From Marthasterias glacialis (Eukaryota > Echinodermata > Asteroidea > Forcipulatida > Asteriidae), in the NCBI GenBank assembly GCA_911728455.2, contig OU452229.1, positions 7,057,854 to 7,121,853 of the forward strand: a DNA stretch of 64,000 nt. The letters run 5' to 3'. Position numbers and translations under genes: made by a program. The first letter of the stretch is position 1, and each line of letters starts with the position of its first letter. Below the pieces are notes generated by a model. The model ran no database searches and was not told where the DNA came from. It saw only the letters and a list, made by a program, of their open reading frames with translations. Below, piece after piece: positions 1 to 12,500 of the stretch.

Positions 1-1404
1 AAAGAAAGTATACTTATGCAGGCCTAACGTTTAGTTCCGATTAAACAGACCAGTCTTGTCACACTGTTCGCCAATCGCCATATGAAAAGCAATCATGCCT
101 CTTTTGTGCAAAACAAAAGGGCCTGAAATGTGAAATAATAGCCTGAACGGCAAACGTGACGTTCAATACACTCATTTACAATTAGTATAATTTTATTTTT
201 AATTGGAGCAACACTAGTACTGCACGGGCAAATCCATCCCTTCAAAAACGATATTTATTTTCAGCGAAGTGTGGGTATACTTTAGTTCCGTAACGTTTGT
301 GTAAATTACCGTCTACTCACTAGTTGTACGTACAGGTGGGCGTGTACGGGCGTGTAAAGACGTTGATGTTGTCTTGGTAGAGATATGTAGAAAATTAATA
401 TTTTATTCATTTACTAAGCTATCGGGTGCTTTTTCAGTGAAAACCACCATTTCCTTTTTAGGACCAAAAATCTGGGGATCCTGGACAAAAAGTACTGGGT
501 ATATCCCCCAATCCCCCTGGTATTTACGCACATGCACACGACTTGTATGTTTTCTGTAAACACAACCAGTTTTCAACAGATGACCCCCAAGAATGTTTGT
601 TTTATCACGATGGGCAACGTTTCACATAATGTTTAAATATAAAAAATGGTAACAGTCCAATGTGCCCCCACCAATTTTTTTCTGACTTTTCCCAAAATAT
701 ATCTAGCATCATGTTGGCAAAAAAAGTTAGCTGTTGCCATGGCAACCATTTTTCGACCTTGGGTCACACGATTTTACTGTTTTTTAGTGATTTGTTTTAA
801 TTTCCACTTGTTTTTGGTTTTTCGGCCAGAACAGTGATAGTGCTGAGTCACGTGATAGTCTGAAATGCTTCTGGGATTTTGTGTTTTCAGCCTGTAATTA
901 GGGGGTCAGATTACATCAAGTTTTTTAGCAATAAATTATTTTCAACATGCTAATTTCTAAAATATTTAGGTTTGTCAACCAAGCCTTATTATTGCTCCAT
1001 GGGCCCTTGGCGGCGGCCATTTTGATTTTTAAGTGAAAAACCGCAAAACACAATTTTTCCCCAAATGGGGTAAATTAATGGATTATAGCGCCCTCAACGG
1101 TGACTGCAGTTACTAATTAGGTTGGAATTCTATTGATCTTGTTAAAATGTATAAGTTTGTCAAGTTTCAAAAAATTCAGACAAAAATACAAAAGTTATGG
1201 GGGAAAACACGATTTTTTTACCCAAAATGGGCAAACAAGTCAAAAACGCCCTCTAGTGATGATTTTTGGAAATTTTTTGACGTCATCATGTAAAACTCGG
1301 TGAAATGATCATTTATGGCAAGTTTTATCAAAATCGGTCGACCTCTTTGGAAAATACAGTCCCCGTAGGCCCTACTTGAAAAAAAAAGCCCGGTTCTGAT
1401 AGGG
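1..1404. other. intergenic, no gene seen
   Basis: No open frame here has the look of a coding exon with paired splice sites. The stretch is AT-rich, with a few phrases such as 'gcgccctc' that look like old dispersed repeats. The only sharp motif is the palindrome at 733-746. Confidence 0.5.
733..746. promoter_or_regulatory. perfect RFX X-box palindrome
   Basis: GTTGCCATGGCAAC is a fully palindromic match to the RFX-factor X-box (two GTTGCC half sites with a two-base spacer), the motif that drives ciliary genes in animals. No gene start is visible nearby, so function is unproven; chance or repeat-borne occurrence is possible. Confidence 0.3.
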
Positions 1405-1408
1405 TTAA

Positions 1409-2991
1409 AGGGCCCATTAAGTGAATGTTTCTAAGGAACGTATTTTGTGCTACTATCTACTACCCTTAAAGTGTATGAAAACTAATTAACATCCCTTTTT
1501 GATTAATTTGGTTGAAAAGTGTACTTTTTCAATAAACATTAAACTGTCCATGCTTTTCCAGACAACTGGAGTTCATGGCCGATCTCTACCGCTTCAGCTT
1601 CTGGCTTCCAACCAATTGCTCAAAAAACAGCCTGAAAATATGTTTGTTTGGCAATAAAATGCAGCACAGCAGCCTCGAGGTTTTTAACTTTGGCGCGAAA
1701 TTGGGGAGATATTGGCACTTTTCTCAAAAATATGTGAGTCTTACTGCCACTCCCTAAAATCCTGACATTCCTCAAATTACTTGCAAATCAATTCATCTCT
1801 CTCCTTGCACACTATACATATTATTATCCACATACACTCTGTGTGAGCACGTGAAGGCAATAGCTCCTGCACCTCCGTTCATAAACAAAGTTATAAAATT
1901 TGCATTGTAAAATAAACATCATACTTATTAGAATGGTCCTAATTCTGACACTAAGCATGTAGTTTTCAGCACCGTCGGTTTTAACGCCGCTGGCTCAAAC
2001 ACGTGACTCTTGAGCAACCTCAGACACTGAATAGAAACGCCATGTTTTGACAGTAGGCTGAAAAGTCTGAACTCGAAATAATAACAGATTACAGAGGCAC
2101 CAAACTGTCCTATGTTCATGTATGAGATGTTGATGCTGCTTTGTGAATTAAGGACATTGTTTCAAGCTAATAGTTACTGTCGACTGGCGAAGGATTTTAC
2201 AGTTTGACTTTTTTAAACATGGATAAGGTCCGTGCCTGTTTATCGTATGTTTTTTGTTCAGCCCGTAGTGTAGGGCCTATAAATATGTTTGGCAAAAGCC
2301 ACAAGGTAAACAGATTCACAAACTAGGGATTAATGAGAATGACGGGTATTAGAATTACGCATAGTTACGTAACCTTGAAAACTTATAATATCAAACTTTA
2401 GGAGAGAGCGTTGGAAAGAAATAAGCAGACAGATAAATCAATTTTAAAAAATAAATATATATACAAAGAATAATAATACTTAAAGGGCCATGAAATGCAT
2501 TTCTTTGAAATGAACATTTTGTGTCCCAATTAACCTTATTTCTAAAACTTAGGATAGTTTGGTGCCTTTTTGATTTTAAGCTTATGCCAATTTCCATTGA
2601 GCAAAAGTGTGATGTCATATCACTATGCAGAAACGTCAATGTAAGCACAGCAGTTAAAGTTGACAGAGTTTAGGATATTTCGCTATTGTAAACTTTTTTC
2701 TTTAGAGATTCGTTGTTGTGTCAACTCATGGCAGTAAGCCAATAAGCAAAATTTTCTCACAAATGCTCTTCAATGAGCAAAGTTTTGGGCTCACAATTTC
2801 TTGAGTTTCAACAGAAAACCACTACAACAGCGCCCTCAGTTGAAAAGTATGGATACTTTTAATGTTTAAAGAAGTGCACTTTTCAATAAAATAAACCAAA
2901 AAGGGATGTCATTTCATTTTCATACACTTATGGGGATTAGAGAGCATAGCACAAAATACGTTTGTAACTAATGTTACATTCATGTGGCCCT
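1409..2991. mobile_element. piggyBac-like inverted-repeat (MITE) element(s)
   Basis: The left end follows TTAA (1405-1408) and begins AGGGCCCATT. About 150 bases of it reappear as the reverse complement at the right end (2845-2991), followed by TTGA, a one-base variant of TTAA. A third copy of the terminal motif, also preceded by TTAA, begins at 2484, so either a 1.58-kb element contains a second insertion or a 0.5-kb copy (2484-2991) sits beside a solo end. TTAA flanks are the hallmark of piggyBac-type insertion. No transposase is visible. Confidence 0.55.
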
Positions 2992-3284
2992 TTGAATAAA
3001 ACGATGATCCTTATGTTCCGTGATTAAATGATATCGAAAGGAAAAATTCCAAAACGCAAACCTTACTTACCATTTAATTAACAAATAATGATACAACCGT
3101 TTTTAATACTTCAATCATAACTTCTGCCATCAGTGAGAAAAATTCCACGTTTAATACTCTTGTTTCGGTTTGCCAAGGATGAAATAAACAAGTCACATAA
3201 ATGAAAGTACACAACAAGCAAATTAATAAATAACAAATTAATTACAAATAAGCAAAAACAAAATTCAAAAATAAAAACGATGAC

Positions 3285-3312
3285 AAATAAATAAATAAAT
3301 AAATAAATAAGG
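3285..3312. repeat. (AAAT)n microsatellite
   Basis: Seven tandem AAAT units. Other simple tracts: (TTAA)n at about 16547-16578, (GTTT)n at 13924-13951, (CA)n at 12755-12774 and about 9580-9607, poly-G near 11905 and 26335, poly-C near 13806 and 38245, and a long poly-T near 15665. Confidence 0.85.
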
Positions 3313-3486
3313 TTTTGTTCTATGCTATGTATGCTTGGAAATTAAAGAGCAGAAATAAAATGTGTTGCTTCAAAGTCAACAACATGACCAGCAGTTTTTT
3401 CAAACGAATACAAATTTTGTGTGACAGAGATGTAAAAAGAATAAAAAAGAAATAATACTAATACTAAAAGTAGTAATAATTAATTC

Positions 3487-3577
3487 AAAACGGTCGAAAC
3501 AATACAGAATCTTCCATGTAAAAAGAGAGAATTACGGTCATACACAAAACAACAGCAATTATTGTTTCGACCGTTTT
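3487..3577. repeat. short foldback element
   Basis: AAACGGTCGAAACAAT at 3488-3503 is repeated inverted at 3561-3577 (ATTGTTTCGACCG and poly-T), giving arms of about 17 bases around a 55-base centre. It is flanked by TTA/ATT-rich DNA. It resembles a small non-autonomous transposon remnant. Confidence 0.5.
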
Positions 3578-4273
3578 TTTAACTATTATTAATTTAATTA
3601 TTATTATTATTATTATTTTTTGTTTTATTATTTTAAATTATTTTTTATGTACCTCTCACAAAAATGTGTGTTCGTATAGTGTCATAGTTGGAACCTCTCC
3701 AGTGTGTTAAGATGCAACTCAAGGTAATTCTCTTGTTTTTAAATGATAACAAATCACTGATGACTGAAACATTATTCGAGACGTCCCAAACTAACTTATC
3801 AATACACTAGAGAGGGCCTGACTGGAAATTAGGCTCATGGGCCCTCTGGGGTTTGTAGATAAACAAGACTCGGAAGCAAATCTGTCAAATTTTGAAGTAT
3901 AAAACGGTACACCAAAATGTGTTTTGAGTATAGATATCGCTTCAAGTCTCTTGCATGGGACATGAATCCAGACCCCACACGCGTGAGCTTCTCGCGCTGA
4001 CGGGTTCCGATCGTTCCTCCGATCCCAAGAGAATAATTGTGTGACGGAGGTTCACAAATCGCGAGAAAGTTACTGCAAACATAGCGTGACTGCGCATAAT
4101 CAACGCCGATCACGACTAATTTGCACAGTTGTATTGTTTAAAAGAATATACTAATAAGGAAACATTAATAACCATGAAAGTTATGGCTCAAATTAAGGGA
4201 AAGATTAAAAACGATTAAAGGCTGGCACAGTTAAACATGCCTAGCAATCATGTTGAATAAACCCAAAAGGTAT

Positions 4274-4526
4274 GGCGGCCCTGAAGGGACATCGCATGTC
4301 GCAAATAATAGTGCGTATACGGGTGCGATGTTGTGAAATTAATCGCAAAATTGTGCGCATACATAGCGATATCGTGAAATTAATTGCAATGTGCGCATAC
4401 GTACACGAAGTCGTGAAACTATTCGCAAATATTATATGCGCACATAATAATTTTTGCAAATAATTTCGCGACTTCTCATACGTTTGCGCACGTATTTGCA
4501 ATATGCGATGTCCTTTCAGGGCCACC
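4274..4526. mobile_element. MITE with internal tandem repeats
   Basis: The ends are inverted copies of about 34 bases (GGCGGCCCTGAAGGGACATC left; the reverse complement of the right end reads GGTGGCCCTGAAAGGACATC). The interior holds about three copies of a 40-base unit containing GTGCGCATAC and GTGAAATTAAT. AAAGG occurs on both sides within a few bases and may be the target duplication. No coding capacity. Confidence 0.65.
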
Positions 4527-5790
4527 ACACAAAGGTTTGCATACATTTATTTGTCTCGCTCCCTTGATCATGTCCATTTGACGATAGGCAGTGATTTGAA
4601 ATGTAGGACAGACAACAGTTAAATCATTTTGAGAAATCATCATTATTGTGAGATTTCATGAGAACAAATGTGCTAAGAAGTATACTGAAAGTGTGATTCC
4701 TCTTGCCTGTTACTGACATGTCACCCACAAGGATTTAATCATGTTAATTGGTTGGAAATCGGGGTGGTGTTGTGTCCCCAAGTAAACGTATAACTATAAT
4801 ATGCCACTCCAATACTCACAAGGAAAAGTCGGCTCGCTGAGCAATAAATTTAACTTTTAATTAATGAAATATTAAATTACACATTTCCTGTTTACTGTTG
4901 AAGCCCCGAAATAGAATATCTGAAGTAATCGGATGACATCTCAAACTATTATTACTATTATTAATTAATGTATTCCCCTAATTCCCCCATTTCTCGAAAC
5001 AACAAATCATTCATGATTTCTTAACTGCTTCTGTTTATCAACAACAACAAAAATATTTCGAACAACTTTTCCCTCACAAAAATTATCGTAAGTTAGTTGT
5101 GCAGGATAATATTTTTCCACAAAATATCAGAGTTGTTTTTTCAAACGAGAATGACAGAGTTCACGAAAAGATGACAAGTTAACTTATTTCACCCACTTGA
5201 TCTTCAGGTGGATGGGGCGGTCAACCTCATTGCGGATTACCCCCAACGTATTTGTACATGATATACATGCGGTATAAAATTATGCATTGTTTTTAGCCTC
5301 TCATTTCAAACAATTTCACGCGCTATATGTTATGCAGCCATCACACTGACAAAACTAGTTCTTCCGTAAAAACATTTGACATAGAAATCAATCAATAGGC
5401 CTAGAAATAAAATCTTGTTTTCCAATACAAATCAAGGGCGAGAGCCCTAGTAACTGTTTACAAAATATATTCCACTAGAGTCTTCTTTCCTGTTTTGTGC
5501 AAATGCAATGTCATTCTAATTTGCTGGTCATTGCTCATTCTGTCTATTTTAAATTTTGCAAAAGAAATTCCGCCTGAATCCCATTCTGACCTGTAACAAA
5601 TGACCTGTAACGAATCAATTAGTTTACTGAAACAATAATCTGGATCTGGTTAAATGCTGTAAGTTCTGTGTGGCTAAATTTGAACAAAGGTCATACATTA
5701 TCTTTGTTTCTACGCTGAGAACCGCATGAATCTACAAGAGCGTAGTGCCGCCGCACGAATAAGAAAATTCCGCTGTTGTCGTGTACGTAA

Positions 5791-6096
5791 ACGATAACTA
5801 TCATGTGAGTACACGATACTTATCATGTATGTACACGATAATTATCATGTACGTACACGATAATTATCATGTACGTACACGATAATTATCATGTGCACAC
5901 GATAATTATCATGTACGTACACGATAATTATCATGTATGTACACGATAATTATCATGTACATACATGATAAATATCAGATACGTACACGATAATTATAAC
6001 GTAAGCACACTATAAGTATCACGTACGTGAACGATAATTATCATGTACGTACACTGTAATCATAATGTACGTACACGATAATTGTCACATACATAC
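5791..6096. repeat. 22-bp palindromic tandem array, left arm
   Basis: About 14 units of consensus ACGATAATTATC plus ATGTACGTAC. Units 3, 4, 6 and 12 are identical; units 1, 2 and 8-14 are diverged, and unit 5 lacks two bases. Confidence 0.9.
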
Positions 6097-6943
6097 ACGA
6101 TTACCGTGTAGGTTTACGATAAACTACCGTGAACCAACACGGCCATTAAACTACAGAGGACAAATTTACTGCAGTGTTTTTGATAAGCTTCCTTGAGCTT
6201 CAGTTATGGATGATGTGATTGAAAAAAATCAGGATTTATTTCCAGCTAGGACCGAGACAAGTGTTTATGTTGGGAAGAGCGAAATCATGCATGTAGCCTT
6301 GGGCAATTCAAGTCATGAGAAGAGACCATAGTATGACCACAAGAAAACAGTTTAAAAATTTGAGGGACACACAGAAAAAAAAAATAAAAACCGAAACGCA
6401 CTCAAAAATTTGAAAAAGCTTTTAATATATTGGTGTGTCAGTTTGTGTACCTCTCTCTCTCTGTTGAATGAGAAGCAATAAACATTTGTCAAACATTTGT
6501 CAAGTGTCATGTAAAATTTTCTTAAATAAAAAAGGTTTAAAAGAAGTAGGGTGTGGAGGAGCAGGGAGAGAATGGTATATTGGAACAGGGTGGTTAAAAG
6601 GGAGGGGCATATTGAGAGAAGGGGAGGAAGAACATTTTAATACAATATTATAACAGGCATTGGAATCAAAGTAGTATCAGGTTAAAGAAATACTGCAATA
6701 AGGCCACGTAATACTGCAAAACCTGTAAGGGAAAAGGCATAGGGAGGGCGAGGGTTTGTTTGGTGGAAGGAGGGTCAGCTTATGAGAAGACAAAAAGATT
6801 CAAATCAGCCGCCTGGACGCTGTACTGCTAAATAAATCTTTGGCAAATTTACGGTCTGTCAGTGTGAGTGCGGGAAATTTGAAACTATTTCCGGCGCCAA
6901 CACCAGCGGAGATTAAATGCAGTCGCGTGTGTTATATGAGGCT

Positions 6944-7060
6944 GTTATCGTGCACGTACATGATAATTATCGTTTACGTACATGATATGTGAAAGTTATC
7001 GTGTACGTATATGATAATTATCGTGTATGTACATGATAGTTATCGTGTACGTACACGACA
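6944..7060. repeat. 22-bp palindromic tandem array, right arm
   Basis: About five units that are the reverse complement of the left-arm unit (ATGATAATTATC plus GTGTACGTAC), one of them expanded by about seven bases. Confidence 0.8.
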
Positions 7061-7285
7061 ACAGCGATTTTTTTTATTCCTCTTTTTTTATACTCTTCCG
7101 TTAGACTCTTCTTTGGTATTCGCCAAAAAATAAAAATAATTCATTAAATGAAATAACAAATAAAATAACCAATAATAATTTTAAACAAGTCATCTAGGTC
7201 TTATGTAAGCTAAAAACAAGACCCCATAGTGCTTTTTGTAGTCTTTCTCAGTCAACCAACTAGCCTAAAAGCCTGCCGGCCAGCC

Positions 7286-7345
7286 AGACGGCCGGTCGGT
7301 CGGTCGGATGTTCGGTCGGTCGGTTGGTCGGACGGTCGGTCGGTG
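7286..7345. repeat. (CGGT)n microsatellite
   Basis: Interrupted tandem CGGT/CGGTCGGT units. The open frame across it is only the repeat read as Arg-Ser-Val-Gly and is not taken as a gene. Confidence 0.8.
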
Positions 7346-9179
7346 AAACATACCAGAGCTAATGGTCAGGAACGTGCCTCATCACTGCTTTTGCACTGTC
7401 ATTCGGCGCCTCCATCTACGTCACGAAAGTGCTCCACAAGGCGATATCAAAACGGAAAATACAAAATTTGAGGGATGAATTAAGTGGTAATAACTCATAA
7501 CAACTCATAAAACAGTAAGTGTTAATTTGTATTAATATCTAACCATACATTGAGCCCGAAAAAATGTAATGTGAAAAAATACAACTTCATGGACCCCATC
7601 AGTTTCACTCAGAACAGGAAAAAAGCACAATTATTGTCCAGGATACAGTAAACAGTAGTCGGTGATGTGAACAGGGACCAACGCACATACAACAGTAAAG
7701 TGGAAATCGGTCTGAAAAATGTCATTGCCAATAAAAAGCACTTCAGTTTCTCCGTAAAAAAAAAGAGGGAAGAGGGAAGTTGAGTTTAAAAACATTTTGT
7801 GTTCCTACGTACAGAGTTTCAAAATTTAAGACCCTGAAAACAACTTTTGGGGAGTAAAATACTAAATATACTGAAAGAGGAAATCATACTTTTTATGAAA
7901 TTTCATTCTCAGTTTTGTTAAACTTGTTTTAATTTGAGAGAGAGAAAAAAAAAGAAAGAAGGAAAAAAAAAAAACAAAAAAAAAAAACGACGACAGCACC
8001 TTGGTTGTAAAGCCACTACTTCGCTGGAAACAGCTCGCCACCTCCTGACGATGACACGTTACATTGAGCCGGTAGGGAGCCGTATATTTCTCTCCCACAC
8101 AAAAGCCTGACGTGCTCCAAGATGATAGAAAGACGGGGCATTATTTCATCTCTGATAGCCATGTACAATAATTGGGTATCCAATGCTTTTAAGATACCAC
8201 TGTCTCGTAACTACCTCGGAATTTATCGGAATTGAAAGGGTTGAGTGGATGGAAATATGAGCCACCTGAGTAGGTGTCAACAAGAACTTGTCTGTCTCTT
8301 TAGCTTACACAAATGTATTTTCTTACACCTATCGATTGAAGTACTTGTGGGCATATGAACGGTATTCTAAGGTAATATACCATCTTTGATGATCGTATGA
8401 CACAAGAAGAAGACGTTAAGGTACATCTGTATCAACATCGGGAGATCAAAGTCAAGCCATTGTCTTCAAATAATAATAGTCATGATTATTTTAAACGAGA
8501 GTGCTATCACGTCGTATTCATTGGTAACACAGTTTTACGTTTGTCGAGAACTGAAAAAAAACATCTACGTTCCTCTTTTAGTTTGATGGAGGTGCGAATT
8601 AAATCACACTCCACCGTCCGTCCCTTCTATTAGAAAATTGAATTGTCAGGGTAAAGCTTTTGTGGACGCCCTTTTAAATTTTGGCTTACGGGGTTCCAAA
8701 AAATGTTCTTTTAACTTGTGTGGCCATCTTGTTTTTTTTTTCATGAGTTCGGCGGGAAAATAGTCTGGTTCAGATTTGATGCTATGAGAAATACAACTTT
8801 CCTTGTCATGGGTACACGGAATCTGGCAAAAATGGTCGCTGTTCAAGTTATATTGAAACCCCTCATTGTGATTACACAATATTCTGCAATGAACATCAGT
8901 CGACTTTTTTAAACACCGTTCGGTCTTTGTCTTGACGTTCTCTGCGTTCTTCAGCGTACCGTAAGTGAGAAATTCCCAATTGGCAACAAAATACTAAATA
9001 ATGTAAACAATAAATAATCATCAGGCTGAAACGATTATGAGCTCGCCCTTGGCATTGAACAATATTTTGATGACGTAAAACAATTTTTTGACACTCGTGA
9101 TGAATTATATAGATACATTGAAGAATGTATGTTGCACACACTCTTCCCTTTTCAAGTCATGCGCTAGCTTGGTATTTCC
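7346..9179. other. intergenic, nothing recognised
   Basis: No exon, RNA gene or repeat end is identified. The stretch contains an A-rich purine tract at about 7938-7988. The short open frames on both strands lack flanking splice signals and homology that I recognise. Confidence 0.4.
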
Positions 9180-9275
9180 GACCAATCAGAATCCCATCTG
9201 GCCCGGTGACGTCATCATCTGATCCTGCCATTATAGCTCATCAAATAAAAGGCGTTGGACTGGCCGCAGCTGTGC
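9180..9275 (+). promoter_or_regulatory. CRHBP: CRHBP promoter (CCAAT, CRE, TATA-like)
   Basis: In order: a CCAAT box at 9182-9186, a perfect eight-base cAMP response element TGACGTCA at 9207-9214, and a TATA-like AAATAAAAGG at 9243-9252. This predicts transcription start near 9272-9280, about 145 bases before the start codon. Spacing between the elements is typical of a focused RNA polymerase II promoter. The vertebrate CRHBP promoter is known to respond to cAMP/CREB, so the CRE suggests a shared mode of control. The sites are seen directly; use of them is inferred. Confidence 0.6.
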
Positions 9276-9419
9276 AGAAGTGAGTTCCTAGTCATTTTGT
9301 CCTTCCGAAACAACGAGACAAGCTGCAACAGACAAAGTCTTTTTCGCCGTAGAGTACACGTCGCCACCTGGTTCGCCACAGTTTTGATTTCCAGTGGTAT
9401 CTCCGTATACTAACTTACC

Positions 9420-9500
9420 ATGTCTAGATCAGGCGTAGTGTGTGTCCTGACTTTAGCCGTTTTATGTTTCGCTAAGATTGTCGATGCAGCTCCGGCGCCG
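9420..9500 (+). CDS. CRHBP: CRHBP exon 1 (signal peptide)
   Basis: Starts at ATG and encodes MSRSGVVCVLTLAVLCFAKI followed by VDAAPAP, a classic secretory signal with likely cleavage after VDA or VDAA. It ends in phase 0 at donor GTAAGT. Confidence 0.88.
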
Positions 9501-12500
9501 GTAAGTCTCACTTCAGCATGTTTTTTTTATGTTTTAAGGTATGATACATAGTGGTATCAATGGGGGTTGGGAACGACGACACACACACCCCAACACACAC
9601 ACGCACACACAAATTTGGATCGGTTTTAATTAAAGAGCTTACTTTCGTAAATGTTACGGGTCTGTTATTATCAATTGAAATTACAATTATTTTGGTCTAC
9701 GTTACTTTTATCTTTGACGGGGGGAAATAACCACACTGCCTACCCCATTGCTATTCTAGATCAGCCAAATAGAAATAAGTATGTAGGAATTAATGAACCT
9801 TCACAAAATCACCTGTAAAAAATAAATAAATTCTAACGAAATAAATAAATAAATAATTTAAAATAAACCGTTGTTCGAATTTTCCTTAAAACCGTGAAAG
9901 TCTTCATTTGATTGTTGGTTGAAGTGTGTGTTTAAAATGAAAACGACAATTTGAATTTTTTCTTTATTTTTTTGTCTTTCTGCTTTTGCAAATCTAAACG
10001 AGGCATCGTCTTCTTGGCCCCCGTGGTGTTTCTTTTGATGTAACGTTCTCATTGAAAATTTGTAAATACGATATTTCTTCAATTTTCTGTTTGTGATTCT
10101 TTTTGTAAAGTTCAAGAGCAATTTCTTTGTAACAAGTTGTGTTTCGCACGAAGGTATCTTAACACTATACAATAACTTGATGGACTTGTTGTGATTCTCT
10201 TTTAATAGTTTCGTTTATCAGTTTCAGAAACTACAGGGGAAAACAATATTGGGGAAATATTGAAAGATTTAGAAGAGTAAATAATTACTATCATAGAGGC
10301 CACAATGCCATACATCCATTATATAAAAATTTAATTAAATTCGGTGTTCAAGTTTATGTGAAAACAACGCAAAATTATGTTTATTTATTTAACATTTGTT
10401 TTCGTGTTCATATCGGGTTCATTTCACTTACGGCAATCCGATACAAGCAACGATTATTTTAGAACATGATTTCTCGCCTTACTTTTTCTCCGGTATGAAT
10501 TATTGTTCTCTCTTCATTCTTCATGTGATGATTATCATTCCCGGATGATGATTATCATTCCCGGATTTTGTCTTTTAAAATGTCATATTTAGCTTTAAAA
10601 GCAATTCTAATTATTAAGCCACATGGGAAACTGATTATGTAAATTGTCAAAGAATGTTGACCAAATAGGGAGACTGCCATCATGTGACTAGATAGCTCAG
10701 TTGTTAGAGCGCCGGCACGTTATTCCAGAGGTCGCAGGTTCAAATCCCGTTCTAGTTAACTTTTCGTTGTTCACCCAAAAATTAATTTTAACAACACTGA
10801 AACCATCTTGAATCTGACAATTTTCGACAGCATTTAATCCCGTGTATTGCTATTAATAATATTTTATTCACAGTGAATTGAAAGGCATGTTTCCTTCATA
10901 GTTAATTCAATACATGTTCCCACATTTTCACACACTCTTACTGCCTTCGATATAATTNNNNNNNNNNNNNNNNNNNNNNNNNNNNNNNNNNNNNNNNNNN
11001 NNNNNNNNNNNNNNNNNNNNNNNNNNNNNNNNNNNNNNNNNNNNNNNNNNNNNNNNNNNNNNNNNNNNNNNNNNNNNNNNNNNNNNNNNNNNNNNNNNNN
11101 NNNNNNNNNNNNNNNNNNNNNNNNNNNNNNNNNNNNNNNNNNNNNNNNNNNNNNNNNNNNNNNNNNNNNNNNNNNNNNNNNNNNNNNNNNNNNNNNNNNN
11201 NNNNNNNNNNNNNNNNNNNNNNNNNNNNNNNNNNNNNNNNNNNNNNNNNNNNNNNNNNNNNNNNNNNNNNNNNNNNNNNNNNNNNNNNNNNNNNNNNNNN
11301 NNNNNNNNNNNNNNNNNNNNNNNNNNNNNNNNNNNNNNNNNNNNNNNNNNNNNNNNNNNNNNNNNNNNNNNNNNNNNNNNNNNNNNNNNNNNNNNNNNNN
11401 NNNNNNNNNNNNNNNNNNNNNNNNNNNNNNNNNNNNNNNNNNNNNNNNNNNNNNNNNTGATCACGACACAACTAAACTACCCAATACACACATCCGCACC
11501 CTATAACTTTATGAAGAAATCAGCTCTTTTAACTGAACAAAAACATGTAAACTATGCAATTATTTAAAGGAGTTTTATCATCCGAACAAACCCCTGGCAA
11601 AGAGTTTCCACAAAACAGCTTTACTGTCTTCAGAACAAGTTAACGATCCAATACGTATGGTTCCTTGTTAGTTAAAAAAATAACAAAAGGAAAAAAGTAA
11701 ACAAATAAAATAATAAAGTTAAAAAAGAAGGAAAAATCAGATCAATTAATTGAAAAAAACATTCATTAAATATTTTTTGTTAGTTTACGAAATGTGTAAA
11801 CTTCTTAACAAAAAAAACTGATTTAAAAAGTAAATAAACTTTAAATGTCTCTTTTAAGGTTTGCTTATTCCGAGTGAGAGAGAGGGAGGGAAGAAGGGTG
11901 AGGGGGGGGGGGGGGGAGCTGAGATTGATCTTTTCCCAAGTGAATCAAAGTCCATAAAACCGACAAGTATAACATATTAAGTTTTAAACTGTTTCTGATA
12001 ATTTAGTTTTGAAGACTGAGATGTTCCAAAAATATGTATAAAATAAGTTATTTTCTGTTATACTTAATGTTCTCATTGGATGCCAAAGAGGCTTGATGTT
12101 GAATTTCTTCTATAATAGTTTTACCGCAGTATCTATGCTTTTATAGCCTTTTTTCTTGGATTAACCGCACTTTCTACGAATTTAATCGGTTTCAGTCGCT
12201 GGAGTGAAAATATGACTGACTGCAGAGACCAAATCTAGGTATTTTTTGGTGCCCTCCTTTTGTCAAATTCCCCCTCCCCTTTTAAGTTTTCTGGAAGGAT
12301 CAGCCGTACTGTCAATGATCTTATTCCATTTCACCGGAATGAAAATCTGACTTGACTACAGGAACCGACACTGTTTCATCGTCTGCCGACAAATGGACTA
12401 GGACCGGGCTTTTGTTCCTTAATTCCCGTAATTCATTGCCTCATGGGAGGCGAATCTCAATCATTCAGTGATACTCAAGAACTTTAGATTTTGGACTGTG

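Larger units (their letters stand above)
5757..7080. mobile_element. foldback element with palindromic 22-bp repeat arms
   Basis: The left end (GAATAAGAAAATTCCGCTGT, running into TGTCGTGTACG) is the near-exact inverse of the right end (CGTACACGACAACAGCG then TTTTTTTTATTCC). Just inside each end lies a tandem array of a 22-base unit built from two palindromes, GATAATTATC and GTACGTAC. The left array (5791-6096) has about 14 units. The right array (about 6944-7060) has about 5, in the opposite orientation. The 850-base centre shows no long open frame. This architecture is that of foldback-type transposons; no clean target duplication was found. Confidence 0.6.

Noticed and set aside
5791-6096. 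CRISPR array
   Set aside because: Units are contiguous with no unique spacers, and the DNA is animal nuclear.
10686-10757. Functional tRNA-Asn gene
   Set aside because: C at position 33 and two anticodon-stem mismatches.
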